A stretch of 64,000 bases of DNA from Aquipseudomonas alcaligenes NBRC 14159 (GTDB taxonomy: Bacteria > Pseudomonadota > Gammaproteobacteria > Pseudomonadales > Pseudomonadaceae): the NCBI RefSeq assembly GCF_000467105.1, contig NZ_BATI01000031.1, positions 1 to 64,000 of the forward strand. The letters run 5' to 3'. This document shows, in pieces, positions 15,066-24,778 of this stretch. The notes beneath the pieces are model-generated. The model saw only the letters and a list, made by a program, of their open reading frames with translations, had not been told where the DNA came from and made no database searches. Numbering within the stretch: the stretch's first letter is position 1; the number at the start of each line of letters is the position of its first letter. The translations under genes and the position numbers were made by a program.

Positions 15066-17174
15066 TCAGGCGCGCATGCGGGTGATGCGGATCACGCCCT
15101 TGAGGGCACGCAGCTTCTTGATGACGCGCGCCAGGTGCACGCGGTCATGCACGCTGATGACCAGTTGGACCACGCTGATGCGGCCATCGCGCTCGTCCAT
15201 GCCGATCTTCTCGATATTGCCGTCGGCGGCATTGACGCTACTGGCGAGCAGGGCAATCAGGCCGCGCTGGTGTTCCAGCTCGACGCGCAGCTCGACGTTG
15301 AATTCGCCGGCGACATCCTTGGCCCAGTTGAGCTGGATGCACTTCTCAGGATTGTGGCGGATGTCGGCGATGTTCTTGCAGCTGTCCAGGTGCACCACCA
15401 TGCCCTTGCCGGCGGACAGGTGGCCGACGATCGGGTCGCCGGGGATCGGCGTGCAGCACTTGGCGTAGCTCAGCACCAGGCCCTCGGTACCGCGGATGGC
15501 CAGCGGGCCGTCGGAGCTTGGCGCGCTCTCGCCGCTCTCGGCCAGCAGGCGGCGCGCCACCACGTAGGCCATGCGGTTGCCCAGGCCGATGTCTTCCAGC
15601 AGGTCCTCGAGCACATCCAGGCGGTATTCGCCCAGCACGGCCTGGATACGCTCCGGGGCGATCTTCTCCAGGTGGCTGTCGAAACCGGTGAGGGTCTTGT
15701 TCAGCAGGCGCTCGCCGAGGCTGATCGACTCCGAACGGCGCTGCAGCTTGAGCGCATGGCGGATGTGCGTGCGTGCCTTGCCGGTGACCACGAAGTTGAG
15801 CCAGGCCGGGTTCGGCCGCGCGCCGGGGGCGGTGACGATTTCCACCGTCGAGCCGCTCTCCAGGGCCTGCGACAGGGGCGCCAGGCGGCGGTTGATACGG
15901 CAGGCGATGCAGCTGTTGCCGACATCGGTGTGCACCGCGTAGGCGAAGTCGACCGCGGTGGAGCCTTTCGGCAGCTCCATGATGCGGCCCTTGGGCGTGA
16001 ACACGTAGACCTCGTCCGGGAACAGGTCGATCTTCACGCTCTCGATGAATTCCAGCGAGTTGCCGGCGCGCTGCTGCAGTTCGAGGATGCCTTTGACCCA
16101 CTGGCGGGCGCGGGCGTGGCTGCCCTTGGGCTGCTCGTCCTCGGCGGACTTGTACAGCCAGTGCGCGGCGATGCCGTTGTTGGCCAGCTCCTCCATCTCG
16201 CGGGTGCGGATCTGGATCTCGATGGGCACGCCGTGCATGCCGAACAAGGTGGTGTGCAGCGACTGGTAGCCGTTGGCCTTGGGAATCGCGATGTAGTCCT
16301 TGAAGCGGCCGGGCAGGGGTTTGTACAGGTTGTGCACGGCGCCGAGCACGCGGTAGCAGGTGTCGACCTTGTCGACCACGATGCGGAAGGCGTACACGTC
16401 CATGATCTCGTTGAACGCCCGGCGCTTGCCGCGCATCTTCTTGTAGATGCTGTAGAGGTGCTTCTCGCGGCCGATCACCTCGCCCTGCATGCCTTCGCGC
16501 TGCAGGCAGGCGGTGATCGATTCCTCGATCTTGTTGACGATTTCCTTGCGGTTGCCGCGCGCGCGCTTGACCGCCGTGCGGATGCGTTCGGAACGCATCG
16601 GGTACATGGCCTTGAAGCCTAGGTCCTCGAACTCCACGCGCATGCTGTGCATGCCCAGCCGGTTGGCGATGGGGGCGTAGATTTCCAGGGTTTCCTTGGC
16701 GATGCGCCGGCGCTTCTCGCCGGCCAGCACTTCCAGGGTGCGCATGTTGTGCAGGCGGTCGGCCAGCTTGACCAGGATCACGCGGATGTCGCGCGCCATG
16801 GCCATGGCCATCTTCTGGAAGTTCTCGGCCTGCGCCTCGGCCTTGGTCTGGAAGTCCATCTGGGTCAGTTTGCTGACCCCGTCGACCAGCTCTGCGACGG
16901 TTTCGCCGAACTGGGAATGCAGGGCTTCCTTGGCGATGCCGGTGTCCTCGATCACGTCATGCAGCATGGCGGCCATCAGGCTCTGATGGTCCATGTGCAT
17001 GTCGGCGAGGATGCTGGCAACGGCGAGCGGATGGGTGACGTAGGCCTCGCCGCTGCGGCGGCGCTGCCCGTCGTGGGCCTGCTCGGCGTAGAAGTAGGCG
17101 CGGCGGACCAGGTTGACCTGATCCGCGGCCAGGTAGGTCGAGAGTCGCTCGGCGAGGGTGTCTATGCTCGGCAT
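15066..17174 (-). CDS. spoT: Bifunctional (p)ppGpp synthetase/hydrolase SpoT
   Basis: 702 residues. Domains in order: HD hydrolase (His72-Asp73 in [12 protein letters not shown]), RelA/SpoT synthetase (about 230-340, with [11 protein letters not shown]), TGS (about 390-450, [16 protein letters not shown]), a helical/zinc-finger-like part with [11 protein letters not shown], and a C-terminal ACT domain ending in VIRITRMRA. It makes and degrades the alarmone in response to carbon, iron and fatty-acid stress. It lies downstream of gmk-rpoZ in the same direction. Confidence 0.97.
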   Translation of the reverse strand: MPSIDTLAERLSTYLAADQVNLVRRAYFYAEQAHDGQRRRSGEAYVTHPLAVASILADMHMDHQSLMAAMLHDVIEDTGIAKEALHSQFGETVAELVDGVSKLTQMDFQTKAEAQAENFQKMAMAMARDIRVILVKLADRLHNMRTLEVLAGEKRRRIAKETLEIYAPIANRLGMHSMRVEFEDLGFKAMYPMRSERIRTAVKRARGNRKEIVNKIEESITACLQREGMQGEVIGREKHLYSIYKKMRGKRRAFNEIMDVYAFRIVVDKVDTCYRVLGAVHNLYKPLPGRFKDYIAIPKANGYQSLHTTLFGMHGVPIEIQIRTREMEELANNGIAAHWLYKSAEDEQPKGSHARARQWVKGILELQQRAGNSLEFIESVKIDLFPDEVYVFTPKGRIMELPKGSTAVDFAYAVHTDVGNSCIACRINRRLAPLSQALESGSTVEIVTAPGARPNPAWLNFVVTGKARTHIRHALKLQRRSESISLGERLLNKTLTGFDSHLEKIAPERIQAVLGEYRLDVLEDLLEDIGLGNRMAYVVARRLLAESGESAPSSDGPLAIRGTEGLVLSYAKCCTPIPGDPIVGHLSAGKGMVVHLDSCKNIADIRHNPEKCIQLNWAKDVAGEFNVELRVELEHQRGLIALLASSVNAADGNIEKIGMDERDGRISVVQLVISVHDRVHLARVIKKLRALKGVIRITRMRA

Positions 17175-17237
17175 GGGTGTGCCCCCTGCCGTGCTGGTAT
17201 TGAACCCGGTGCCGCGAGACTTCGACCAGGCATGGGC

Positions 17238-17504
17238 TTACAGAGGCTCGTTGGCCTCTTCCTCGAAGGCGGCGGCGAACAGCGGCTCTTCCTCGACCAG
17301 GTCTTCCTGGGCCACGAACTCGGCATCGACCAGGCCAGCGGCGATTTCACGCAGGGCGACCACGGTCGGCTTGTCGTTTTCCCAGGCGACCTTCGGCTCT
17401 TTGCCGCCGGTGGCCAGTTGACGGGAACGCTTGGTGGCCAGCATGACCAGCTCGAAGCGGTTGTCTACGTTCTCCAGGCAGTCTTCAACGGTAACGCGGG
17501 CCAT
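17238..17504 (-). CDS. rpoZ: RNA polymerase omega subunit
   Basis: 88 residues from [20 protein letters not shown]; an upstream in-frame start at 17528 is not used because this N-terminus is the conserved omega start. Omega helps the beta-prime subunit fold and is part of the ppGpp site on RNA polymerase, fitting its place directly before spoT. The acidic tail (EEEANEPL) is usual. Confidence 0.97.
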   Translation of the reverse strand: MARVTVEDCLENVDNRFELVMLATKRSRQLATGGKEPKVAWENDKPTVVALREIAAGLVDAEFVAQEDLVEEEPLFAAAFEEEANEPL

Positions 17505-17609
17505 GGTGTTCCTCGTGGCAAATAGCAAATAAGGCTGGGCCCGGATGGGCGAGCGGACTGAATAGTCTAAAAAATCACCAGCATTAAGGAAAGGATTTTC
17601 GGTGGCCGG

Positions 17610-18269
<660 letters not shown>

Positions 18270-19133
18270 TTATTCGATGTTCTGGACCTGTTCGCGCATC
18301 TGCTCGATCAGGACCTTGAGGTTGACGGCGGCCTGGGTGCTGCGCGGGTCGAAGGCCTTGGAGCCGAGGGTATTGGCCTCGCGATTGAGTTCCTGCATGA
18401 GGAAGTCCAGGCGTCGGCCGGCGGCGCCGCCGGCCTTGAGCACGCGGCGCACTTCGGTGACGTGGGTGCTCAGGCGGTCCAGCTCCTCGGCCACGTCGCT
18501 TTTCTGCGCCAGCAGCACCAGCTCCTGCTCCAGACGCTGAGGGTCCAGTTCGGCCTGCAGCTCGGCGAAGCGTGCCTCGATCTTCTGCCGCTGGTTGCCC
18601 AGCATCTCCGGGATCAGGACGCGCAGGGTGGCGACCTCCTCGAGGATGTTGTCCAGGCGCTCGTTGAGCAGTTTGGCCAGCTCGGCCCCTTCACGGGCGC
18701 GGCCGCTCTTCAGCTCGCCCAGGGCCTGCTCGAACAGCTGCAGGGCGGCGGCGTTGAGCGCCTGCGGGTCGGCAGCGTCGGCCACCAGTACGCCCGGCCA
18801 GGCCAGCACTTCCAGGGGATTGAGCGGTGCCGGCTGGCGGATCAGTGCGGCCACCTGCTCGGCTGCATCAATCAGCTGGCGCGCGCGTTCGCTGTCGATC
18901 TGCAGGCTCGTGCTGCGGCTCTCCTCGGCGAAGCGCAGGGTGCACTCGACCTTGCCGCGCGACAGGCCCTGGCGCAGGGCTTCGCGCACCGCACCTTCGA
19001 GGTCGCGGAAGGCCTCCGGCAGGCGCAGGTGCGGCTCCAGATAGCGGTGGTTGACCGAGCGCAGCTCCCAGCTCAGGGTGCCGTGTGCCGCGGCCGACTC
19101 GACGCGGGCGAAGGCGGTCATGCTGTGCACCAT
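18270..19133 (-). CDS. yicC: YicC-family endoribonuclease
   Basis: 287 residues. The N-terminus MVHSMTAFARVESAAAHGTL and the C-terminal FLMQELNREANTLGSKA are hallmarks of YicC/YloC. The family was shown in E. coli and Bacillus to be an RNase acting on small RNAs and mRNAs. It is divergent from rph, another RNA-processing gene, across a gap of about 155 bases. Confidence 0.94.
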   Translation of the reverse strand: MVHSMTAFARVESAAAHGTLSWELRSVNHRYLEPHLRLPEAFRDLEGAVREALRQGLSRGKVECTLRFAEESRSTSLQIDSERARQLIDAAEQVAALIRQPAPLNPLEVLAWPGVLVADAADPQALNAAALQLFEQALGELKSGRAREGAELAKLLNERLDNILEEVATLRVLIPEMLGNQRQKIEARFAELQAELDPQRLEQELVLLAQKSDVAEELDRLSTHVTEVRRVLKAGGAAGRRLDFLMQELNREANTLGSKAFDPRSTQAAVNLKVLIEQMREQVQNIE

Positions 19134-19289
19134 GGGGGAACCTCGTGGAATGACGAATGAGGCGCGGGATTGTAGCGCAGTGCGACCACCGGCCCAATCT
19201 GGCGTGTCGCGCCGTCCATGGCGGCCCTATAATGCCGGCAGGTTTGGGCGCCCGCGCCCGAGATTTCCGTTTTCTACAGGTATCAGCAG

Positions 19290-20009
19290 ATGAAACGTCC
19301 CAGCGGCCGTGCTTCCACCCAGTTGCGTTCCGTGCGCATCACTCGCAACTACACCAAGCACGCCGAGGGTTCGGTGCTGGTCGAGTTCGGCGATACCAAG
19401 GTCATCTGCACCGCCAGCGTCGAGGCCGGCGTGCCGCGCTTCCTCAAGGGGCAGGGCCAGGGCTGGCTGACCGCCGAGTACGGCATGCTGCCGCGTGCCA
19501 CCGGTGAGCGTAATGCCCGCGAAGCCAGCCGCGGCAAGCAGGGCGGACGCACCCTGGAGATCCAGCGCCTGATCGGTCGCTCGCTGCGCGCCGCGCTGGA
19601 CATGAGCAAGCTGGGCGAGAACACCATCTATATCGACTGCGACGTGATCCAGGCCGACGGCGGTACCCGCACCGCCTCCATCACTGGCGCCATGGTGGCG
19701 CTGGTCGACGCGCTGAAGGTGCTGAAGAGGCGCGGCGCGCTGAAGGGTGAGCCGCTCAAGCAGATGGTCGCCGCCGTGTCCGTGGGCATCTACCAGGGCG
19801 AGCCGGTACTGGATCTGGACTATCTGGAAGACTCGGCTGCCGAGACCGACCTCAACGTGGTGATGACCGACGCCGGTGGTTTCATCGAGGTGCAGGGCAC
19901 GGCCGAAGGCGCCCCCTTCCAGCCGGAAGAGCTGAATGCCATGCTGGCGTTGGCCCAGCAGGGCATGCGCGAGCTGTTCGAGCTGCAGCGCGCCGCCCTG
20001 GCCGACTGA
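19290..20009 (+). CDS. rph: RNase PH
   Basis: 239 residues, full length. [20 protein letters not shown] and [20 protein letters not shown] (phosphate-binding Arg) are diagnostic; the acidic catalytic stretch is [20 protein letters not shown]. It trims the 3' ends of tRNA precursors by phosphorolysis. Intact length contrasts with the truncated rph of E. coli K-12. Confidence 0.97.
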   Translation: MKRPSGRASTQLRSVRITRNYTKHAEGSVLVEFGDTKVICTASVEAGVPRFLKGQGQGWLTAEYGMLPRATGERNAREASRGKQGGRTLEIQRLIGRSLRAALDMSKLGENTIYIDCDVIQADGGTRTASITGAMVALVDALKVLKRRGALKGEPLKQMVAAVSVGIYQGEPVLDLDYLEDSAAETDLNVVMTDAGGFIEVQGTAEGAPFQPEELNAMLALAQQGMRELFELQRAALAD

Positions 20010-20033
20010 ATTATCCAACCCGCGGAGAGCCCC

Positions 20034-20399
20034 ATGGAAGAGCAGAACCTCAGCCCCACCCCGAGCCCGGAAGCCCGCCAATGGGCGATGTTCTGCCACT
20101 TTGCGGCCTTTGCCGGCCTGCTGGTTCCCTTCGGCAACCTGCTTGGCCCGCTGGTGGTCTGGCAGCTCAAGCGCGACTTCGACCCCTTCGTCGATGATCA
20201 GGGCAAGGAGGCGCTGAACTTCCACATTACCGTCTCCATCGCCGCGCTGGTGTGCATGCTGCTGGCCCTGGTGGTCATCGGCTTCCTGCTGCTGCCACTG
20301 CTCGGCCTGGCGGCCCTGGTGCTGACCATCATCGCCGGGATCAAGGCCAACGAGGGCCAGACCTACCGCTACCCGCTGTGTTGGCGGCTGATCAAGTGA
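20034..20399 (+). CDS. DUF4870-family small membrane protein
   Basis: 121 residues with three predicted membrane helices (about 20-40, 60-85, 88-108). The pattern [22 protein letters not shown], then [15 protein letters not shown] and the [14 protein letters not shown] end is that of DUF4870/Tic20-like proteins. The function is unknown. It is 24 bases after rph and followed by a terminator, so it is likely co-transcribed with rph. Confidence 0.88.
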   Translation: MEEQNLSPTPSPEARQWAMFCHFAAFAGLLVPFGNLLGPLVVWQLKRDFDPFVDDQGKEALNFHITVSIAALVCMLLALVVIGFLLLPLLGLAALVLTIIAGIKANEGQTYRYPLCWRLIK

Positions 20400-20405
20400 T
20401 ACGAC

Positions 20406-20428
20406 GGCCCCGCTTGCGGGGCCTTTTT
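20406..20428 (+). terminator. Rho-independent terminator after the DUF4870 gene
   Basis: GGCCCCGC, loop TT, GCGGGGCC followed by TTTTT; ends the rph-DUF4870 unit. Confidence 0.9.
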
Positions 20429-20457
20429 CTGCAACCACTCATATAAGGAAATCGGAA

Positions 20458-21393
20458 GTGGCTGGAGCCAGTCTGTTAACTCTGCTCGATGATATCGCCA
20501 GTGTGCTGGACGACGTCTCGGTAATGACCAAGGTCGCGGCGAAGAAGACCGCCGGCGTACTCGGCGACGACCTGGCGCTGAACGCCCAGCAGGTCACCGG
20601 GGTCAAGGCCGAGCGCGAGTTGCCGGTGGTCTGGGCGGTGGCCAAGGGCTCGCTGATCAACAAGCTGATCCTGGTGCCGGCGGCCCTGCTGATCAGTGCT
20701 TTCGCGCCCTGGCTGGTGACGCCGTTGCTGATGCTCGGTGGCGCTTTCCTGTGCTTCGAGGGCTTCGAGAAACTGGCGCACAAGTTCCTCCACAGCAAGC
20801 AGGAGGATGCCCAGCATCACGCTGAGCATGTGCAGGCGCTGAATGATCCGGCGGTGGACATGCAGGCGTTCGAGAAGGACAAGATCAAGGGCGCGGTGCG
20901 CACCGACTTCATCCTGTCTGCCGAGATCATTGCCATCACCCTGGGCGTGGTGGCCGAGCAGGCCTTCATGCAGCAGGTCATTGTGCTGTCCGGCATCGCG
21001 CTGCTGATGACAGTCGGCGTGTACGGCCTGGTGGCTGGCATCGTCAAGCTGGATGACGCCGGCCTGTACCTGAGTCAGCGAGCCAGCGCCGCGCTGCAGA
21101 GCCTGGGACGCGGTATTCTGTGGCTGGCGCCCTGGCTGATGAAGCTGCTCTCGGTGGTGGGTACCGCGGCCATGTTCATGGTCGGTGGCGGCATCCTGAC
21201 CCACGGCATCCCGGGCGCCCACGCGCTGATCCATCACTGGGTCGAGGCTGTAGGCGCAATTGCGGCGGTCGGTAGCGTGCTGGCCGTGCTGACGCCGACG
21301 CTGATCGATGCCGTGTTCGGCGTGCTGGTGGGCGCGCTGGTGCTGGTGCTGGTGAGCGTGGCGGGCAAGGCCTGGGGCGCGTTGCGCGCCTGA
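20458..21393 (+). CDS. DUF808 family inner-membrane protein (YedI-like)
   Basis: 311 residues beginning at a GTG 11 bases after AAGGAAA. N-terminal [40 protein letters not shown] is split here as the family signature [12 protein letters not shown] and [14 protein letters not shown]. Several hydrophobic helices follow (about 65-90, 155-185, 225-310). DUF808 proteins are conserved inner-membrane proteins of unknown function, possibly transporters. Confidence 0.9.
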   Translation: MAGASLLTLLDDIASVLDDVSVMTKVAAKKTAGVLGDDLALNAQQVTGVKAERELPVVWAVAKGSLINKLILVPAALLISAFAPWLVTPLLMLGGAFLCFEGFEKLAHKFLHSKQEDAQHHAEHVQALNDPAVDMQAFEKDKIKGAVRTDFILSAEIIAITLGVVAEQAFMQQVIVLSGIALLMTVGVYGLVAGIVKLDDAGLYLSQRASAALQSLGRGILWLAPWLMKLLSVVGTAAMFMVGGGILTHGIPGAHALIHHWVEAVGAIAAVGSVLAVLTPTLIDAVFGVLVGALVLVLVSVAGKAWGALRA

Positions 21394-21415
21394 GGCCTTG
21401 AGCCGAGCTGGCTGC

Positions 21416-22195
21416 TTAGACGCTGAGCAGCCAGTCGTAGTCGACGATCAGCGGCGCGTGCTGGGAGAAGCGCGGCTGACGCGGCAGCTTGGCGTTGCGC
21501 ACGATGCGGCGCATGCCGGGCGTGAGCAGCTGATAGTCGAAGCGCCAGCCGAGGTTGAGCATCTCCGCCTGCTCGCTGTCCGGCCACCAGCTGTATTGCT
21601 CGCCTTCACGGCTGACTTCGCGCAGGGCATCGACATAGCCCATGGTGCCGATCACTTCGTCCAGCCAGGCACGTTCCGGCGCGAGGAAGCCCGGCAGTTG
21701 CTGGCTGTCGCGCCAGTTCTTCACATCCAGCTTCTGGTGCGCAACATACAGCGAACCGCAGTAGATGTACTCGCGGCGCTTGCGACGCTGCTTGTCCAGG
21801 TAGCCGGTAAAGTCGTCGATGAACTTGAACTTGTGGTTCAGGCTCTCGTCGCCGCCCTGACCGGACGGCAGCAACAGGGTGGCAATGCTCACCTTGTCGA
21901 AATCGGCCTGCAGATAACGTCCGTAACGGTCGGCCATCTCGAAGCCGAGGCCGTGGATCACCGCCTTGGGTTGCAGGCGCGAGTAAAGCGCCACGCCACC
22001 CTGGGCAGGCACTTCGGCATCGGCCGCATAGAGAAAGTAGCCATCCAGCTGATAGGCCGGATCGTCCAGTTCGAAGGAGGAGACTCTTGTATCCTGCAGG
22101 CAGATCACGTCGGCATTCTGGGCCTGCAGCCAGCTGAGCAAACCTCGCTCGACTGCGGCCTGAATACCATTCACGTTCACACTGATGATCCGCAT
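21416..22195 (-). CDS. crc: Catabolite repression control protein Crc
   Basis: 259 residues from MRIISVNVNGIQAAVERGLL, exactly the Crc length; an upstream in-frame start at 22258 lies inside the MITE-like element and is rejected. The fold is that of exonuclease III/AP endonucleases (CLQDTRVSSFELDDP, QHAPLIVDYDW), but in Crc the nuclease is inactive. Crc acts with Hfq to block translation of catabolic mRNAs until preferred carbon sources run out. It is divergent from pyrE. Confidence 0.96.
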   Translation of the reverse strand: MRIISVNVNGIQAAVERGLLSWLQAQNADVICLQDTRVSSFELDDPAYQLDGYFLYAADAEVPAQGGVALYSRLQPKAVIHGLGFEMADRYGRYLQADFDKVSIATLLLPSGQGGDESLNHKFKFIDDFTGYLDKQRRKRREYIYCGSLYVAHQKLDVKNWRDSQQLPGFLAPERAWLDEVIGTMGYVDALREVSREGEQYSWWPDSEQAEMLNLGWRFDYQLLTPGMRRIVRNAKLPRQPRFSQHAPLIVDYDWLLSV

Positions 22196-22257
22196 AAATG
22201 GCCCCCAAAAACACCTGCGTGTATGATACCCGAGCTCATTCCCATTAGCTAAATTCA

Positions 22258-22524
22258 TAGGGTCTGTTGGCGTTTTTTCGCGGCCGCGACGGAGCCGGTT
22301 TTTGCACGGAGCCAGGCGCGAGACACGAAGTGTGGTCGTCTAAATGAGTCGTCGAACAACGACGAGCCGTGCAAGAACCGGCCCGTCCCAGCGGGTTGCG
22401 CGTCAAATGGCGCCATGCGTTGTTGCGGGACTTGCCAATGGATCGCCATTGCCTGCGCCCCGCGCCTAGCCTGGCGCCATTTGACGCGGCAACGCGGCTC
22501 GTGAAAAAACGCCAGCAGACCCTA
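22258..22524. mobile_element. MITE-like element: nested inverted repeats flanked by TA
   Basis: The outer ends are inverted repeats of 23 bases (GGTCTGyTGGCGTTTTTTC core; left 22260-22282, right 22500-22522) with two mismatches, both bordered by TA, the target duplication of IS630/Tc1-mariner relatives. Two inner stems lie inside: 22294-22309 with 22367-22382 (15 of 16) and about 22396-22416 with 22472-22494 (GCGTCAAATGGCGCCA core). It has no coding capacity. It fills most of the crc-pyrE gap, ending 27 bases before pyrE, so it probably carries or displaces their promoters. Confidence 0.7.
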
Positions 22525-22551
22525 GTAAATCCGTGCCGTACGGAGCTTTGC

Positions 22552-23193
22552 ATGCAGGCGTATCAACGCGAATTCATCCGTTTTGCCATCGAACGCGGCG
22601 TGCTGCGTTTCGGTGAGTTCACCCTCAAGTCCGGGCGTACCAGTCCCTACTTCTTCAATGCCGGCCTGTTCAACAGCGGCCTGGCGCTGGCCAAGCTCGG
22701 ACGCTTCTATGCGTCCGCTCTGATGGAGGCTGGTGTCGACTTCGATGTGCTGTTCGGCCCGGCCTACAAGGGCATTCCGCTGGCTGCCGCCACTGCCGTG
22801 TCGCTGGCCGAGCAGCATGGTCGCGACCTGCCCTGGTGTTTCAACCGCAAGGAAGCCAAGGACCATGGCGAAGGCGGCACCCTGGTGGGCGCACCGCTGG
22901 CTGGGCGAGTAATGATCGTCGACGACGTGATCACCGCCGGCACCGCGATCCGCGAAGTGATGCAGATCATCCAGGGCCAGGGCGCTCAGGCCGCTGGCGT
23001 GCTGATCGCGTTGAACCGCCAGGAGCGCGGCCAGGGCGAGCTGTCGGCGATCCAGGAAGTGGAGCGTGACTACGGCATGCCGGTGATCAGTATTGTGTCG
23101 CTGGAGCAGGTACTGGATTATCTGGCGGGCGATGCCGAGCTGAAGAAACACCTGCCGGCGGTGGAGGCCTACCGCGCGCAGTACGGCATCTAG
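22552..23193 (+). CDS. pyrE: Orotate phosphoribosyltransferase
   Basis: 213 residues from [24 protein letters not shown] lies seven bases before this ATG, and longer in-frame starts fall in the MITE-like repeat. The PRPP loop is [16 protein letters not shown] (about 121-136), and [11 protein letters not shown] is the orotate/PRPP-binding segment. It makes orotidine 5'-phosphate in pyrimidine synthesis. Adjacent, divergent crc is the conserved arrangement. Confidence 0.96.
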   Translation: MQAYQREFIRFAIERGVLRFGEFTLKSGRTSPYFFNAGLFNSGLALAKLGRFYASALMEAGVDFDVLFGPAYKGIPLAAATAVSLAEQHGRDLPWCFNRKEAKDHGEGGTLVGAPLAGRVMIVDDVITAGTAIREVMQIIQGQGAQAAGVLIALNRQERGQGELSAIQEVERDYGMPVISIVSLEQVLDYLAGDAELKKHLPAVEAYRAQYGI

Positions 23194-23215
23194 CCCAACA
23201 GAACAGGTGTTTCAC

Positions 23216-23827
23216 ATGCTCAGACAATCGGTCCTAGGTTTGCTGCTTATTGCGACAGCTGTAGCTCCCGCCGCTGCTCAGCCTTCGCAACAGAAGACTG
23301 CTGTCCCGACCGAACTCTATCGGTATACGGACAAGAACGGGCGCGTGGTCCTTGATCGCTTGGGGGTGCCCCCCGAGTATGTTTCTCAGGGCTATGAGGT
23401 ACTCAACGATAAGGGGCGTGTGATCCGTGTTGTGCCGCCGGCGCCGAGTCTGGAAGAGCGCCAGCGCCAAGCCGAAGAGAAGGCCAAGGCCAGCTCCGAT
23501 GCGCAGTTGCTGCGCATTTACTCCGAGCCTGCGGATGTTGATCGTGCGCTGGAGCGCAAACTGGCAGAGTTGGATGGCCTGATTTCCGTAGCGCAGAGCA
23601 ATCTGCATTCACTGCGTACTCAACAGGCTAACCTGCAGGCCAAGGCAGCCGATTTCGAGCGCTCCGGTGGCCAGGTGCCAGAACACCTGCTGGTGCAGAT
23701 CGACAACCTCAAGGTCGAGCAGGCCGGCGTCGAGAAGGACATCAAGCGCTACCAGGCCAGTCGCAAGGAGGCCGAGGCCTCCTTCGCCGCCGATCGTGCG
23801 CGCCTGGTGGAGCTGCGCGGCGAGTGA
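23216..23827 (+). CDS. Exported DUF4124 coiled-coil protein
   Basis: 203 residues from the ATG at 23216 (AGG eight bases upstream; a GTG at 23207 is an alternative). A signal peptide (about 1-22, ending APAAAQ) is followed by a DUF4124-like segment (ELYRYTDKNGRVVLDRLGVP), a motif common in small secreted Pseudomonas proteins. From about 75 to 200 there is a long coiled coil rich in Glu, Lys, Gln and Leu. The role is unknown; it is 22 bases after pyrE and may share its transcript. Confidence 0.82.
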   Translation: MLRQSVLGLLLIATAVAPAAAQPSQQKTAVPTELYRYTDKNGRVVLDRLGVPPEYVSQGYEVLNDKGRVIRVVPPAPSLEERQRQAEEKAKASSDAQLLRIYSEPADVDRALERKLAELDGLISVAQSNLHSLRTQQANLQAKAADFERSGGQVPEHLLVQIDNLKVEQAGVEKDIKRYQASRKEAEASFAADRARLVELRGE

Positions 23828-23845
23828 CCCCGCCGCGCAACGCCA

Positions 23846-24778
<933 letters not shown>

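Noticed and set aside
14976..16622. 548-residue open frame on the plus strand opposite spoT
   Set aside because: Antisense shadow of spoT.
22195..22258. Longer Crc starting at 22258
   Set aside because: It would begin at the edge of the MITE-like element; Crc is 259 residues from MRIISVNVNG.
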